Positions 38,401 to 52,417 of a stretch of 64,000 nucleotides of DNA are shown piece by piece; positions within the stretch are counted from its first letter, which is position 1; every line of letters begins with the position of its first letter. A program made the translations under genes and the position numbers. Location: positions 372,568,463 through 372,632,462 of the forward strand of contig NC_053392.1 in the NCBI RefSeq assembly GCF_905171765.1, written 5' to 3'. This stretch comes from Bufo bufo. Its lineage: Eukaryota > Chordata > Amphibia > Anura > Bufonidae. The notes under the pieces are model-generated. The model ran no database searches and had not been told where the DNA came from. It was given only the letters and a program-made list of their open reading frames with translations.

Positions 38401-41400
38401 GTGATCAGAAGATGAAAATAATTGGTATGATCACATCTGTAATGACACAATCTATTATATTATCCCACTATTTAGCCCCCAGAGTGAACGATGTATAAAA
38501 CAAATCCCCATTTCCGAAATTGTTTTTTTTTTTCTTCACCTTGCATCCTCAAATTTTTTTACTAAAAATGATCAAAAGGTCACATGTATCCCAAAATCAG
38601 ATCAGGAAAATGTACAGATCACCCCACAAAAAACATGCCTATGACAGCTCTATTGGTGGAAAAATAAAAAAGTTATAGGTGTTAGAATATGGCAACACAT
38701 GGCAATCTTTTTTCTAAAAAGCACTTTCATTTTTAAAAAGTAGTAAAATGTAACAAAAAACATAAATTTTGGTATCTACATAATTGTGTTGGCTGGCAGA
38801 ATAATATTAATATGCCATTTTTACTGTGCAGTGAATCTTGTAAAAACAAACCCCTAAACATTATGCTGAAAGGAAGAAAAAACACACTAGGGCACACCCA
38901 TAGTGCAGAATCACTAGGGTACAGCACTGGGAGAAGTATGTAATCATGGTGGCAGTAGCTAGCACTTGCATTGGTGGGCATCGGATACCTTTGTGCAATG
39001 CTGCAGATAACAGATAGGAACTAAAAGCTGGAGATGGGTGCTTGCCAGAAGGTTGGTAGAAATGTAAATCTAAATGGCAGGATATATTTCAGCACAGGAC
39101 TAATGCCTCCATCAGGTCAAATTACAGAAATAACAAAGTTTATATACATCTAGATTGAGTTGAAAGCGTTTCGGAGGAGTTGTAGGCCAAAAGGAGAGGC
39201 TATACTGGAGCTGTAGGTTCAAATCCAAACATATTTATTTATTTATTTTTTCTTTCTGGCTCTTGATTTTTGATACCACTAGATGCAATTTCCTGCCATT
39301 TGGATCTTTGTCTCTACCAACCTCCCAGCAAGCACCCCTCTCCAGCCTTTTGTTCCACCATAGTTTTTAGGGGAAACAGATAGGAATTGTTTTTTTTTTT
39401 ATGCTATCAAAAGCATTTTTAAAAGTTAAACAATACAGTAGAGGTACTCAAAAATGGTAGCATTAAAAAAATACAACTTGTCCCACATAAAGCAAATTCC
39501 CATATGGCTATATCAATAGAAAAATAAAAAAGGTATGGCTTTTGAAATGCAGAGATGAGAAAAATAAAATAAAAAATAAGGGCTGGAGACTTAAAGGAAG
39601 CCTGTTACAAGCAAGCTTCCTATCAAACCAAGGACATGGGAAGCTTTAGATCACCTAAGTAAAAAAAAAAATTCTGCTTCCTGATCCAAAGCTCTGCTCT
39701 TGAGTTATGAGGCTTTTCCAAATATGCAAATGAGCCACTGTCACTGTTGATCTCACTGCACCAAAGCTCTATTCCTAACAGCACCCAGCCCCTTCCTCCC
39801 TGCTTTGATTGACAAGGCAAGGGAGTGATGATATAATCATGGACCCAAAAACTTCCACTGGCCAGCCATGAGGAGGGCTCAGACGGCCCCTTGGGCATCA
39901 GCCCACCGGGAAATCTCCCTGTATGGTCTATAGCCAATCAGCCCCTGGCCCTGATTCTTGTCAAGGCCAAAATCGCCTGAACTGCGCATGTGTTGATGTG
40001 ATGCTGAAGTATGTCTCTTCCGCGTGGAGGTCAATGTCCTTGCATATTTTACACCCAAAATATAAAATCGTCTGTATATGGGTAATCTGAAAGCTAAGGT
40101 GCCCATACACCTTCAAAAGCAGTCAAACACTTGATCGACTCATGTCTGTTCCCCAGCAGGATAAGGGCCCTTGCACATGACCGTATGCCCTCCGAGATAT
40201 ACGGTCTGTGAACGGGCCATATGTCCCAGAGCGGCATTGATCGTGTGCATGGGAGTACACAGCATCATAGATTACAATGATGCTGTGTACGTTGGGCTGC
40301 CCGCGGGGCTAATATCCCGCACTCATACGATCTTAGGAGTGCAGGACAATAGCCCCGCGGGCGGCCCGACGTGCACAGCATCACTGTAATCTATGATGCT
40401 GTGTGCTCCCGTGCACACGATCAATGCCACTGCGGGAAATATGGCCCGCTCACGGACCGTATATATCTCGGAGGGCATACGGTCGTGTAAAAAGGCCCTA
40501 AAGCTGATTAGTATACTGTTGTCGGACTCTTCTAGAATAAATTAATTTTTCAAAGCCGATACCCCTTTTCATTTTATTGAAACGTGCAAATATTTCCTTA
40601 TGCCTATCCAGTATACAGCCTTTAAGTCCTGAACCTTTTATTGGTACAGGTACAATATAATAGTTGACTTTGCAATTAACATTCTGCTTACTTTGATAGA
40701 GTAACAAATTGGAAAACCCAAATCCAATAATTAATAACCTAATGGGGATAATGGTAATACCCAATAATAGGCTCCCAGCTTAGATTTGCTATCCATATGT
40801 TATTGCAGTAGTGCATATTATATTCATTTAAATGGAACCTTTCACCATCAAATGTATGTTATAGAATGGTAGGAGCTGTGCAGACTGGCATATAGTTTTA
40901 TAGGAAAAGATTCAGTAAAGCTTGTAATGTCTTCATTTAAGTTTTTGCTCATTCTGGGCTTTGACATCAAGGAGGAGGTCCTATCGGTGATTGACAGCTT
41001 TCCCTCTACGAGTATGTATACACAATTTGCTGTCAATCACTGATGGCACCGCCTCCTTGACTTCAAAGCTCAAAATGAGAAGGAATTTAAATGAATGAAA
41101 TACAATTTTTACCGAATCTTTTTCCACAAAACTATATATCAATCTGCTCAGCTCCTCCTGCTCTATAACATGCTGCCTGCATGTTCAGTCCCCTTTAGGT
41201 AGGAAACCTCAGGCAGTAATCATACAGTATCCTTCTTGAAATTTTATGCACATTTTATAAAACGATAACCAGTTTTCTTTTGTGTCTATGCAGGTGATAA
41301 AAGCCCTCACAGATGTAGACCGAATTGTAGGAATGTTGATGGATGGACTTAAACAAATGAATTTAGACAAATGTGTTAATCTCTTGCTTCTGTCTGACCA

Positions 41401-42804
41401 TGGTAAGCATATACAGTATGTCAAGAAAGCAATGCTTATATCATCTAAATAAGACGTTACACCTGGACATGTGCAGCGAGCCCTGAAGGGTCCGGTGCAG
41501 AGGAGGTGGTAGTGGCCATGACAAGATGTTGTCACTGTCACACGACCGTTGCTCCCTGGGATTCAGTGCAGTGGAAAGGTGGTTTGAAGAATAAGACCAG
41601 AAGTAAAAGTATAACAGTATTTCTTTACTTCGTGCAAAATAGAACTTGTGGTACATCCAGCCACAGTAAGGAAAAGTGCACTTTCAGTCACAAGATGATG
41701 AGGTATGATGAGTCTCAGATCCAGACTATTTTCCAAGTCGACCAAAGTGGTTCACAAGGCCTCTATATGTACTAAAATTCCCACAGCAGGGTGTAGATCC
41801 TACAACGTGTAGCTAATCCATGGTAAAAGCGTGGTGGTCCGAAGTGAAGAGCCCTTTCCACTAGCAGTTAGGCACGTTGCTGTATAGAAGCATTTGCACT
41901 TACTGTCTATTCTTTGCACCAGTCCTTTAAATTGGTCCTAAACAGTCTGCATATTCTGTACTTCTTTCTCTCTGAGGATGGTATCTCGTCCTCAGCATGC
42001 AAGAACGGAGGTTCTTTAGAGTAGGACATCTGCTTCCTCACTCTCTGGCTGTTTGAGCTACACTACTCAGCTCCTGACCCTGAGGAGAAGGGCCCAACTC
42101 CTATCACTGTGCAGGGCAAAATAACTAAACAATGTTTGTGTTTCAGCTCTTGAATTACAAACATCACATTGAAAAAGTGCATTAACATTAACATTAAACA
42201 TTAACTCATTAAGTAGCAAATTAACCTGTTTGCAGTAGTCCTCTGGGGTACTGCAATAGCTGTTGCTCCTCTTCTCTGGGAAAATGCATGTGAGAAGACA
42301 CCAGACAAAGGCAACCATGTCTGTGACCAGATAGTTAGGAGCTTCACAAAAAAGGCATGCACCCCTAGTTACATAGGAGTCATGAAATATTGCTATATTA
42401 GCGTCCCAAATTATACCAAGTGGGTTAAATAAATAATGTGAAGAGTTGTATGTATATGTGTTATTAATGTTAATAATATTAACTGTATATATTGTCCATA
42501 TATTAGGCATGGAGGAATCGCGTTGTGAAAATATTGCTTATCTAACATCTTACATAAACTCCTCTAATGATTTCATTGTGGTAAATGGACCAGCAGCACG
42601 TCTGAGACCTGTGCAATTACCAGATGCGTATTTCTCTTGTAAGTTATTTATTTTTCTTATACAGTCATATTGTATTGGGAATGATATATTGTTTGCCCTA
42701 TTTAGTTTATAAATGAATTTTAACCCTGGTTACACATATTTTTTTGTAAGGTAGGAAATGCCTTGCTATACTGTAACAATTGTAATTATTGAATAGCCTA
42801 CATA

Positions 42805-42872
<68 letters not shown>

Positions 42873-43775
42873 GTCTGGATCTGTATGTGTGGGTTTGGTT
42901 GACATCGACATCAAGCACAGGCTTGCAAGGGTTAAAAATCCTATACAGTTTCCAAAATAAGAAATACATTGATATCCAAAGCTAAGCAGTCACTTTGAGC
43001 GATCAACAGGTAAATGCCTGGCCATACGAACATACAGAAAATGCCTGGCCATATGGGCGCAAACTAAACATAGGTTTCCTCACCTTGGTACTCAGCAAAG
43101 CAACAGAAGATGAGGCTTTGCACAGCCAGCAGATCATCATTTTCCAGGCTTTGACCCTGAATGAGCCTTCCAGCCCTGTCTTTATTCCCCCACTAACAAG
43201 CCCAACAGCTATGCTTGGGTTGACTCAGGTTAGGGGTAGAACAGCTATGCTTGAGTTGGCTCAGGCTACGGGGAAATTTTGTACTGGAGCGGGAAGTGAA
43301 TTGCATGTCTCACTATGAAACCTACCTGTCAATCCATGAAAAATCCAGCACATCAAACATATTTGAAAAAGGACCTCATCAAAATACGCTTTGTTAATGT
43401 AACCCAGCTTTCCTGTATTCTTTTTACCTCAACCATGTAAACATTCTGGATGATATATACACCTCCTCCTCTAATATATGTATTATATACTTTCCAAAGA
43501 ACGAGGCAGCACTTCCAGATTTCGGTGAAAGGGTGAAGACCCCAAACTTTATTCCCCAGCAACGTTTCGGCCTACTCAATGAGGCAGCTTGACAAAGGCC
43601 TCATTGAGTAGGCCGAAACGTTGCTGGGGAATAAAGTTTGGGGTCTTCACCCTGTCACCGAAATATGGAAGTGGTGCCTCGTTCTTTGGAAAGTACATAT
43701 CGTGGAGGAGAAGCTGAACTCTGTGAGGAATTGCACCCAGTGCACGCTGTCTGACTGTGCTGCTGCGGTATTTGT

Positions 43776-43822
<47 letters not shown>

Positions 43823-46632
43823 TTCTCCAAAAAAGAGGCAGCACTCTAATATAAAAGTGAAAAGACCCGCTTTATTTTCCTTTGCAGAGGGGAATAAAGA
43901 AGCGGGTCTTTTCACTTTTATATTAGAGTGCTGCCTCTTTTTTGGAGAACTACTACCATTGATGACCAGTTGGCCTGTGGTTGGAGGAATTTGCACCAGG
44001 ATCCACCATTAGTGCTGCTGTTTTTCTTTGTTGGATATATACAGTGGCGGAAATAATTATTTGACCCCTCACTGATTTTGTAAGTTTGTCCAATGACAAA
44101 GAAATGAAAAGTCTCAGAACAGTATCATTTCAATGGTAGGTTTATTGTAACAGTGGCAGATAGCACATCAAAAGGAAAATCGAAAAAATAACTTTAAATA
44201 AAAGATAGCAACTGATTTGCATTTCATTGAGTGAAATAAGTATTTGAACCCCTACCAACCATTAAGAGTTCTGGCTCCCACAGAGTGGTTAGACACTTCT
44301 ACTCAATTAGTCACCCTCATTAAGGACACCTGTCTTAACTAGTCACCTGTATAAAAGACACCTGTCCACAGAATCAATCAATCAAGCAGACTCCAAACTC
44401 TCCAACATGGGAAAGACCAAAGAGCTGTCCAAGGATGTCAGAGACAAAATTGTAGACCTGCACAAGGCTGGAATGGGCTACAAAACCATTAGCAAGAAGC
44501 TGGGAGAGAAGGTGACAACTGTTGGTGCGATTGTTCGAAAATGGAAGGAGCACAAAATGACCATCAATCGACCTCGCTCTGGGGCTCCACGCAAGATCTC
44601 ACCTCGTGGGGTGTCAATGGTTCTGAGAAAGGTGAAAAAGCATCCTAGAACTACACGGGAGGAGTTAGTTAATGACCTCAAATTAGCAGGGACCACAGTC
44701 ACCAAGAAAACCATTGGAAACACATTACACCGCAATGGATTAAAATCCTGCAGGGCTCGCAAGGTCCCCCTGCTCAGGAAGGCACATGTGCAGGCCCGTC
44801 TGAAGTTTGCCAATGAACACCTGAATGATTCAGAGAGTGACTGGGAGAAGGTGCTGTGGTCTGATGAGACCAAAATAGAGCTCTTTGGCATTAACTCAAC
44901 TCGCTGTGTTTGGAGGAAGAAAAATGCTGCCTATGACCCCCAAAACACCGTCCCCACCGTCAAGCATGGGGGTGGAAACATTTTGCTTTGGGGGTGTTTT
45001 TCTGCTAAGGGCACAGGACAACTTATTCGCATAAACGGGAAAATGGACGGAGCCATGTATCGTGAAATCCTGAGCGACAACCTCCTTCCCTCTGCCAGGA
45101 AACTGAAAATGGGTCGTGGATGGGTGTTCCAGCACGACAATGACCCAAAACATACAGCAAAGGCAACAAAGGAGTGGCTCAAGAAGAAGCACATTAAGGT
45201 CATGGAGTGGCCTAGTCAGTCTCCGGACCTTAATCCAATCGAAAACCTATGGAGGGAGCTCAAGCTCAGAGTTGCACAGAGACAGCCTCGAAACCTTAGG
45301 GATTTAGAGATGATCTGCAAAGAGGAGTGGACCAACATTCCTCCTAAAATGTGCGCAAACTTGGTCATCAATTACAAGAAACGTTTGACCTCTGTGCTTG
45401 CAAACAAGGGTTTTTCCACCAAGTATTAAGTCTTTTTTTGTTAGAGGGTTCAAATACTTATTTCACTCAATGAAATGCAAATCAGTTGCTATCTTTTATT
45501 TAAAGTTATTTTTTCGATTTTTCTTTTGATGTGCTATCTGCCACTGTTACAATAAACCTACCATTGAAATGATACTGTTCTGAGACTTTTCATTTCTTTG
45601 TCATTGGACAAACTTACAAAATCAGTGAGGGGTCAAATAATTATTTCCGCCACTGTATACAGTACAGACCAAAAGTTTGGACACACCTTCTCATTCAAAG
45701 AGTTTTATTTTTTTATGACTATGAAAATTGTAGATTCACACTGAAGGCATCAAAACTATGAATTAACACATGTGGAATTATATACATAACAAACAAGTGT
45801 GAAACAACTGAAAATATGTCATATTCTAGGTTCTTCAAAGTAGCCACCTTTTGCTTTTATTACTGCTTTGCACACTCTTGGCATTCTCTTGATGAGCTTC
45901 AAGAGGTAGTCCCCTGAAATGGTTTTCACTTCACAGGTGTGCCCTGTCAGATGACCTGGCCTCCACAGTCACCGGACCTGAACCCAATCGACATGGTTTG
46001 GGGTGAGCCGGACCGCAGAGTGAAGGCAAAAGGGCCAACAAGTGCTAAGCATCTCTGGGAACTCCTTCAAGACTGTTGGAAGACCATTTCAGGGGACTAC
46101 CTCTTGAAGCTCATCAAGAGAATGCCAAGAGTGTGCAAAGCAGTAATCAAACCTAGAATATGACATATTTTCAGTTGTCTGTGGTCTGTACTGTATATAC
46201 CATGACGTTTTTTTGTTTTGTTTTTTCTAAATGGCATATAATTCAATTCTACATTAATTGAAAGATTGGAAGACAACAAGCACCTTACTAATTGACAAAT
46301 GTTAAGATAAAAAAACACAAGTATCCATAAATCTGCATTTACATACCTTGTAAAGGAAAGTACAAACCATAGCAATTTGTCAAGGTGCTTGTTGTTATTA
46401 TCATTCTTCTACAAATCTATTTTTTCCTAGGTGTGCTATAATTCTGTTATAGTGTGTTTTTTTTGTAAATAATCTTGCACAAGTGGTATAGAATAGAAAC
46501 TGAATGATAAGTAGTTCTAGGTTCACTGATAAAAAAAGAAGGCAGATGTGTTGGTAGGAAGGTGATAACCATAAAGTGAAAAGCAAATGTATTACCATGC
46601 ACTAGATCATTTTAGCTTAATAATTAAATGTG

Positions 46633-46685
<53 letters not shown>

Positions 46686-49600
46686 GAAAAAGGGCAGAAC
46701 TCCACTGGATTAAAATAAAATAAACTTTATTTACCCAAAGGCTGTAGCGACGTTTCGGCTCTTACACAGGAGCCTTCCTCAAGCAGTGTGTACACATCAA
46801 AACTCTGAGTATATATAGTGTTACAATCAATCCAAGACAATTACATATTAAGTGGACATAATTAATAAAGAATCAAAATACATGATACATTATAAATATA
46901 TGAAGCAATGAAATCAAACATACAGAGACATTGAATCGTGATACATACAATTGTGAAATAATATAGTGAATATAAATAGTACAATACATTTGTATTCCAT
47001 AAATCACATAACGAGTGCCAGCTGTAGATAATTACATAAAGTGCAAAGTGCTTACTGTTACAGGTGATACATATGATGGATGCAGGAGGGAGAGCGGCTG
47101 TAGTCCATGTAGACATGTGCGATCCGGCGTACCTGAATCGCCAATGCGCATGCCCCTATGACGCATAAACTGTGCTTCCGTCTGGCATTAGCCTCGTCAC
47201 GTGACGCGTGCGCTCTTGGGCTGTAACGCTAACGCCGCCATTTTGAATAAGGGCAGAATGCCCACTGAATTACGCTGCTACTGAGAACAACTAGTAATCC
47301 CGATATACCACAGGCTCAGGGTGAAAAAAAGACATATAGCAATGTCCGAGTGTCGCAGTGGCTAAGTGGACTAGGGAGAGGGCCACACCTACAAATTGAA
47401 GTGGAGCACCCTACTATGACCATAGAGCGGAAGCGCATCCGCATGTAAATGCAGAGTCGCACCGCTACACCGGTCAAAAATCCATCCATCGCCACCTCAC
47501 TCTGAGGGTTCTCCTCATCACACCCCGCCATACTAGTAACGGAATCTAAATAAGAAAATACAGAAATAGTTATTTGAGGAAATACACAAGTCTAAAAGAC
47601 CATATAGTGCATGAGCAGACGTATCCAGATATCGTGATTGCACAGCCCCAATGGACATAACGCCACTTCCCCATATCCCGAATCCAGTGAAAAATTATCT
47701 GAAAGAAAAAAATATAGGAATGCATAAAAGTTAAAAATCAAAAAACTTGTTTTTGACCAGAGAAAACTTGCGGAATAAACCTAGGATATATATTTTGTAT
47801 ACACAAATCACATACTTTACAGCAAGACAGTCGACATTTAGAATGCAAAGAGAGAGGGCAAACCACACAGCTAACCCACTCCAACCCTGTAGTCCACATT
47901 GAGACCACATGGCTGCAGGGAATTGAGCGTATAAATCCATTTGAGCTCTCTCTTTTTTAGGAGTCCGATTCTGTTGCCACCTCTCCTTGGCATTGGTATA
48001 TGGTCAATAATATAACACTTCAGATCTTTCTCAGTATGTTTGTAATTGGCAAAGTGTTTAGAGACTGGTAAGTCCAGTCGTTTCTTCCTGACACTAAGTC
48101 GATGATTATTGAATCGTGTCTTGAAATCAGTTGATGTTTCTCCAACGTATAGCAAATTACACGGACAAACAATCACGTATATAACGTGATTGGAGTCACA
48201 AGTCAGATAATGTCTTATCTGATATGAGACTCCGGTTTGTGGGTGTACAAAGGACCTACCCTTGATGATATATTTGCAATTTACGCAGGACAAACATGGA
48301 AGCAACCAACACTGGCACCAGTCAGTGTACGTTGTCTTGTCACTTTTGCGGTTCCTACGTCTGCCCTAACCAATTGGTCCTTAAGACTCTTGGATCTACG
48401 GTAGGACATAATAGGGGGAGAATGGAATTCCTTAACGGTGTTGAGACAGCCACCCAGTATGCCCCAGTGACGTCGAATAATGTTGTTAATGTCGACACTC
48501 TGTTCACAATGGGTGGAAATAAAAGGAATCCTACTGGTTTTCACTTGTTGCACTTTCCTTTTAAGGATATCATCCCTATTGAGTTGACCGACCAGTTTCT
48601 TTTTCTCATGCAGCAATTTGGTTGGGTAACCTCGTTGCTCAAATTTATGCAATACTACATCAAGCGTGCTACTCGATGTAGTGGGGTCAGAGACTATACG
48701 TTTGACTCTCAGAAACTGAGAGTATGGGAGAGATTTTACCATTGATCTAGGGTGATTACTGTTGTAAGTCAGTAGTGTGTTCCTGTCGGTAGGTTTCGTG
48801 AACAGCTCTGTCTCTATTTTACCCGCCGACAGGATCACGCGAGTATCGAGGAACTGCATCTCAACAGGAGAATGAACCAAGGTGAACTGCAGTGCCTCAT
48901 CAACTCCATTAAGGTAACCATGGAAATCAAAAAGTTTCTGCAGATCGCCCGTCCAGATGAGGAAGATGTCGTCTATGTACCGCCACCACGCCCTGATATG
49001 TTGGAAGTGGTGGTTTCCATAGACGACATCTTCCTCAAACTGACGCATAAAAATATTTGCGTAAGTTGGGGCCACATTGGACCCCATCGCTACGCCCTGT
49101 TCTTGTACATAATATGAGTCCTGAAATAAGAAGTAATTCTGTCTGAGTACAATTTCAAGTAGAGATAATATAAACTGTTGAGCGCCATCTGTAAATGTGG
49201 ATTTATCCAACATAGAAGAAACCGCTGTCAAACCCTTATGATGATCTATTGATGTATAGAGTGAGGTCACATCAAATGATGCTAATGTCACATCAGATAC
49301 ATCAACCAGATCAATCTCCTGCAGTTTAAGCAAAAAATCGCTAGTATCGCGAATGTATGAACTACCTCCACATGCAAAGCTGCACAGAATTTTATCAAGG
49401 AAAATGGATATGTGACTAAATATTGAATCGGAGCCCGAAACAATGGGGCGGCCAGGTGGATCAACGAGGGACTTGTGGATCTTAGGCAGCACATAGAGCA
49501 CCGGAGTGACAGGATGTGCCACTGTAACATACTCCACAAGCCCCTCGTCAATGACCCCCGCATGAAGGGCTTCCGTCAATACACTGTCAATCAACCCTGC

Positions 49601-52417
49601 AATTTTAAATCTTGGGTCAGAGTCAATATGTCTATAGATGGTTCTATCACCCAATTGCCGCTTAATTTCGGCGATATACTTATGGGTGTCAAGCACGACC
49701 ACCGCCCCGCCTTTATCCGCGGCCTTAATGGTAAGTTCGTGGTCGAGCTTGAGTTCTTTAAGAGCTACCATCTCTTCTGTTGTCACATTGGGATGACTAA
49801 AGGGTTGAGAAGAATATACAGCTTTCAAATTCTGAATGTCAGATTTAACAGCAGCCATATATGCCTCAACTGCAGGCTCATTGATGACTGGGTTAAAACT
49901 ACTTCTGGGTGAGAGATCGAGCATGCCAAGAGAGAGTTCACTCATCTTGGCATACTCGATCCGCTCCCTACCATGAAACCAAATTTTCAACTTGATTGCA
50001 CGAAAAAAAGTACACAAATCAAAATCAAGTTCGAACCAATCTGCATTGGCTTGAGGGCAAAATGAAAGCCCCTTACTCAGCACACTCACTTGAGCATCAG
50101 TCAGGTTTTTAGAAGAAAGATTAACAACCGTTACTTCTTCCTGGACGGCATGTTTCGGCCCGGTGGTCGGGATTTGTTGTTGCGTTGTTTTCTGGTATCT
50201 CCTGTGTCTGCGGCCTCCACGCCGGATACGTTGTCTCCGGATTGTTCCATCTCTCTTACCCCTAAAAAAGCCTGGTCAACGGAAGATGCATCATGTGTGG
50301 TTTTATATTTCTTTTTCCATGCATCCTTGTTTGTATTGACATTTTTGTCACTGGATTGCCAGGAATAGATGTTTCCCTTTTTATAGTCGTCGCAGTCCCG
50401 GTTCCATTTAAGGCGTTTACCTTCCTCAATCTCAGTACGAAAGGACTGAAGCTGAATAGACAAAGTATCATTATATGTCCCAAATTCATCAACTGTAGAC
50501 AGATTAATCAATAATTGTTCCACACTTGCCAATTCATGTGTGACATTAGACAGTTCGCCCTGTAGAAATTCAATGTTGAGCAGTATAAAGTCCAATGCAT
50601 ACCTGTTTGAAAGGTTTTCAAATTTTTTACAAAATAATGGACAACCAGAAAACAGATTAGGGCATAAAGTGGATCTCATCCCTCTCGGTATACGCTGTGC
50701 TTTAAAATATTCGCCAAGGGTGGTCATGTGGAGACGCAAAGAGATGGACCTCTTTGATAGGAATTCATATTTCCTCTTTAGCTCCTTAGCTGTAGGAGTG
50801 GTAAGGAACGTGGCATCTCCCTCAATCGAGCATAAAATCCTGTCGACTGCTTCCTGTGAATATGTGAGGCCTCCGGGTGTAATATGGTCACTAGTAGACA
50901 TACTTGAAATAATAAGTCCGTATGGAAAAGACGTGCAAATGCCAAACAACGGCTGTATATAAAAAGAAAAAAAGGGGGATGGCAGCACCGTCACAATGGA
51001 ACTTGGAAGAGAAGGGTGCACAGGCCCAAATGTGGATATAAGCCAATCCAACAAATATAGAAAAGGGAAAAAGGGCAGCACTCCACTGGATTAAAATAAA
51101 ATAAACTTTATTTACCCAAAGGCTGTAGCGACGTTTGTGGTTTGCCCTCTCTCTTTGCATTCTAAAGGTCGACTGTCTTGCTGTAAAGTATGTGATTTGT
51201 GTATACAAAATATATATCCTAGGTTTATTCCGCAAGTTTTCTCTGGTCAAAAACAAGTTTTTTGATTTTTAACTTTTATGCATTCCTATATTTTTTTCTT
51301 TCAGATAATTTTTCACTGGATTCGGGATATGGGGAAGTGGCGTTATGTCCATTGGGGCTGTGCAATCACGATATCTGGATACGTCTGCTCATGCACTATA
51401 TGGTCTTTTAGACTTGTGTATTTCCTCAAATAACTATTTCTGTATTTTCTTATTTAGATTCCGTTACTAGTATGGCGGGGTGTGATGAGGAGAACCCTCA
51501 GAGTGAGGTGGCGATGGATGGATTTTTGACCGGTGTAGCGGTGCGACTCTGCATTTACATGCGGATGCGCTTCCGCTCTATGGTCATAGTAGGGTGCTCC
51601 ACTTCAATTTGTAGGTGTGGCCCTCTCCCTAGTCCACTTAGCCACTGCGACACTCGGACATTGCTATATGTCTTTTTTTCACCCTGAGCCTGTGGTATAT
51701 CGGGATTACTAGTTGTTCTCAGTAGCAGCGTAATTCAGTGGGCGTTCTGCCCTTATTCAAAATGGCGGCGTTAGCGTTACAGCCCAAGAGCGCACGCGTC
51801 ACGTGACGAGGCTAATGCCAGACGGAAGCACAGTTTATGCGTCATAGGGGCATGCGCATTGGCGATTCAGGTACGCCGGATCGCACATGTCTACATGGAC
51901 TACAGCCGCTCTCCCTCCTGCATCCATCATATGTATCACCTGTAACAGTAAGCACTTTGCACTTTATGTAATTATCTACAGCTGGCACTCGTTATGTGAT
52001 TTATGGAATACAAATGTATTGTACTATTTATATTCACTATATTATTTCACAATTGTATGTATCACGATTCAATGTCTCTGTATGTTTGATTTCATTGCTT
52101 CATATATTTATAATGTATCATGTATTTTGATTCTTTATTAATTATGTCCACTTAATATGTAATTGTCTTGGATTGATTGTAACACTATATATACTCAGAG
52201 TTTTGATGTGTACACACTGCTTGAGGAAGGCTCCTGTGTAAGAGCCGAAACGTCGCTACAGCCTTTGGGTAAATAAAGTTTATTTTATTTTAATCCAGTG
52301 GAGTGCTGCCCTTTTTCCCTTTTCTATATTTGTTGGATTGGCTTATATCCACATTTGGGCCTGTGCACCCTTCTCTTCCAAGTTCCATTGTGACGGTGCT
52401 GCCATCCCCCTTTTTTT

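Noticed and set aside
39205..39225. ggttcaaatcc as a tRNA B box, suggesting a SINE head
   Set aside because: No A box or cloverleaf can be formed upstream at the right distance.
43353..43854. Paired frames [11 protein letters not shown]... on both strands as a gene family
   Set aside because: They are mirror images produced by the inverted repeat at 43488-43696.
47316..47531. 71-codon frame [10 protein letters not shown]... present twice (also 51472-51687)
   Set aside because: The duplication is explained by the inverted pLTR copies of the Penelope-like element; no domain, and no sign of independent coding.
48296..49912. Plus-strand frames of 149 and 145 codons within the Penelope-like element
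   Set aside because: Antisense shadows of the well-supported reverse transcriptase frame.
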